Assembly: GCF_000802185.1 (NCBI RefSeq)
Contig: NZ_KN676113.1
Span: forward strand, 4,545,430 to 4,609,429
Direction: 5' to 3'
From: Belnapia sp. F-4-1
Lineage (GTDB): Bacteria > Pseudomonadota > Alphaproteobacteria > Acetobacterales > Acetobacteraceae
DNA length: 64,000 bases
The notes under the pieces are model-generated. The model did no database searches. It saw nothing but the letters and a program-made list of their open reading frames with translations, and was not told the DNA's origin. Both the position numbers and the translations under genes were made by a program. Each line of letters opens with the position of its first letter. The first letter of the stretch is position 1. Shown in pieces: positions 62,933 through 64,000 of the stretch.

Positions 62933-64000
62933 CAGCCCTCTCCCCTGGTGTAGCGGCGCCGCAACTCGCCGCGCATCACCTTGCCGGTGGCGGTGAGCGG
63001 CAGCGCATCGGTGAAATGGACCGCGCGTGGATAGACATGCGCCGCGAGCCGCGTCTTCACGTGGTCCTGCAGGACACGGGCCAAGGCATCGTCTGCGGCG
63101 ACACCAGGCGCCGGAAGGATGATGGCGGTGACCGCTTCGGTGCGTAGCGGGTCGGGCAGGCCGATGACGGCGGCCATCGCGACGGCGGGATGCGCGGCAA
63201 GGCAGTCTTCGATCTCACCCGGGCCGATGCGGTAGCCGGCGGAGGTGATGACATCGTCATCGCGGCCGATGAAGCGGAACCAGCCTTCCTCGTCCTGCTC
63301 GCCCTGGTCGCCGGTCAGCAGCCAGTCGCCAACGAATTTGGCCGTTGTTTCCTCGGGCTTGTTCCAATAGCGGAGGAACATCACCGGATTGGGCCGGCGG
63401 ATGGCGATGGTGCCATGCTGGCCGGGCGGCAGCACCTGGCCCTCGGCATCGACCACCGCGACCTCGTGCCCTGGCACCGCACGGCCCATCCAGCCGGGCC
63501 GCGCGGGCATCAACGCGGCACAGGAGGAAATAACAAGGTTGCATTCGGTCTGGCCGTAGAACTCGTTGATCGTGCAGCCGAAGGTCGCGCGCCCCCAATC
63601 GAGCAACTCGGCGCCGAGCGTCTCGCCGCCGCTGCCGATGCTTCGCGGCCGGGCTCCGAAGCGCATCGGGTCCGGCACCATGCGCAGCATCTTCAACGCG
63701 GTCGGCGGCAGGAAGGCGTTGCGCACGCCATGCTGGGCCATCAGCCTGTAGGCGAATTCCGGATCGAATTTTGCCATGCGATGCGCAAGTACGGGCACGC
63801 CATGATAGAGGCTCGGCAGGAGAACGTCGAACAGGCCGCCGACCCAGGCCCAATCCGCCGGCGTCCAGAACAGGTCGCCCGGCTGTGGGAAGAGATCCTG
63901 CGGCATCTCGACACCGGGCAGATGGCCAAGCAGCACGCGATGCGCATGCAGCGCCCCTTTCGGCGCGCCCGTGGTACCCGAAGTATAGATGATGACGGCG
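62932..64000 (-). CDS. AMP-dependent acyl-CoA synthetase, C-terminal part
   Basis: At least 356 residues, truncated at the right edge; the N-terminal part lies outside the window. Motif A3 [16 protein letters not shown] is at the edge, followed by FYGQTECN (A5), [17 protein letters not shown] (A7) and the adenylation Lys in [14 protein letters not shown]. First visible gene of the leucine/isovalerate operon; its stop overlaps the dehydrogenase start. It may activate isovalerate or acetoacetate (inference). Confidence 0.88.
   Translation of the reverse strand, partial: AVIIYTSGTTGAPKGALHAHRVLLGHLPGVEMPQDLFPQPGDLFWTPADWAWVGGLFDVLLPSLYHGVPVLAHRMAKFDPEFAYRLMAQHGVRNAFLPPTALKMLRMVPDPMRFGARPRSIGSGGETLGAELLDWGRATFGCTINEFYGQTECNLVISSCAALMPARPGWMGRAVPGHEVAVVDAEGQVLPPGQHGTIAIRRPNPVMFLRYWNKPEETTAKFVGDWLLTGDQGEQDEEGWFRFIGRDDDVITSAGYRIGPGEIEDCLAAHPAVAMAAVIGLPDPLRTEAVTAIILPAPGVAADDALARVLQDHVKTRLAAHVYPRAVHFTDALPLTATGKVMRGELRRRYTRGEG

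Overview
The window is high-GC (about 70%), gene-dense bacterial chromosome with no rRNA, phage, transposase or CRISPR array. Gene content and order point to an alphaproteobacterium of the Rhodospirillales/Acetobacteraceae, most like Roseomonas. The evidence is the erpA / dgt-argS-SPOR-nagZ-scpAB-tatBC-serS cluster, the tolC-popZ-valS block, a DUF815-yajC pair, a Bug-type (TctC) binding protein, many ATGA/GTGA overlaps and a GAAC-N7-GAAC LexA box. The genus is inference. No gene-free stretch exceeds 300 bases; the longest are 36044-36298 and 1829-2065.

Left end (1-10734): the tail of an allophanate hydrolase with an AtzH-like partner, an M20 amidohydrolase, a TctC-like binding protein, RidA, a cyclase-family hydrolase, an SDR, a 2Fe-2S ferredoxin and a Nudix protein. 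These look like catabolism of nitrogenous or ureido compounds. A 107-bp palindromic element (5967-6073) then separates the Nudix and SGNH-hydrolase genes and supplies both their stop codons. A cupin, a Gly/Tyr-repeat lipoprotein, a non-catalytic squalene-synthase-like protein, superoxide dismutase and an isochorismatase-fold hydrolase follow.

Housekeeping core (10735-33397): yajC, DUF815 ATPase, serS, tatC, tatB, an ABC ATPase where tatA normally lies, scpB, scpA, an M50 protease, nagZ, a SPOR protein, argS, dgt, erpA, xthA, ilvD, a DUF2243 membrane protein, valS, a PopZ homologue, a TolC homologue and a protein-isoaspartate methyltransferase homologue. Most are transcribed leftward in tightly coupled operons. 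They cover cell envelope export, chromosome condensation, wall recycling and translation.

Middle (33570-37831): tRNA-Cys and tRNA-Asn, then a three-gene coupled operon ending in a polytopic GT-C-like membrane protein, then an amidase.

Phosphonate region (37821-46544): a complete C-P lyase core operon phnGHIJKLM plus a DUF1045 2H phosphoesterase, all translationally coupled. It is divergent from phnF, which is followed by a second phnM paralogue. A HutC-type palindrome sits in the shared intergenic region. phnN converges from the other side. No phnCDE transporter is in the window.

Right end (46624-64000): a gamma-glutamyltransferase-family enzyme, a ThDP enzyme, an acyl-CoA ligase, OsmC, cysK-cysE, an SOS-boxed imuA without imuB, a small gene behind a Fur-like box, an emrAB-type efflux pair, and a leucine/isovalerate degradation operon (AMP ligase, isovaleryl-CoA dehydrogenase, methylcrotonyl-CoA carboxylase beta and alpha) running off the right edge.
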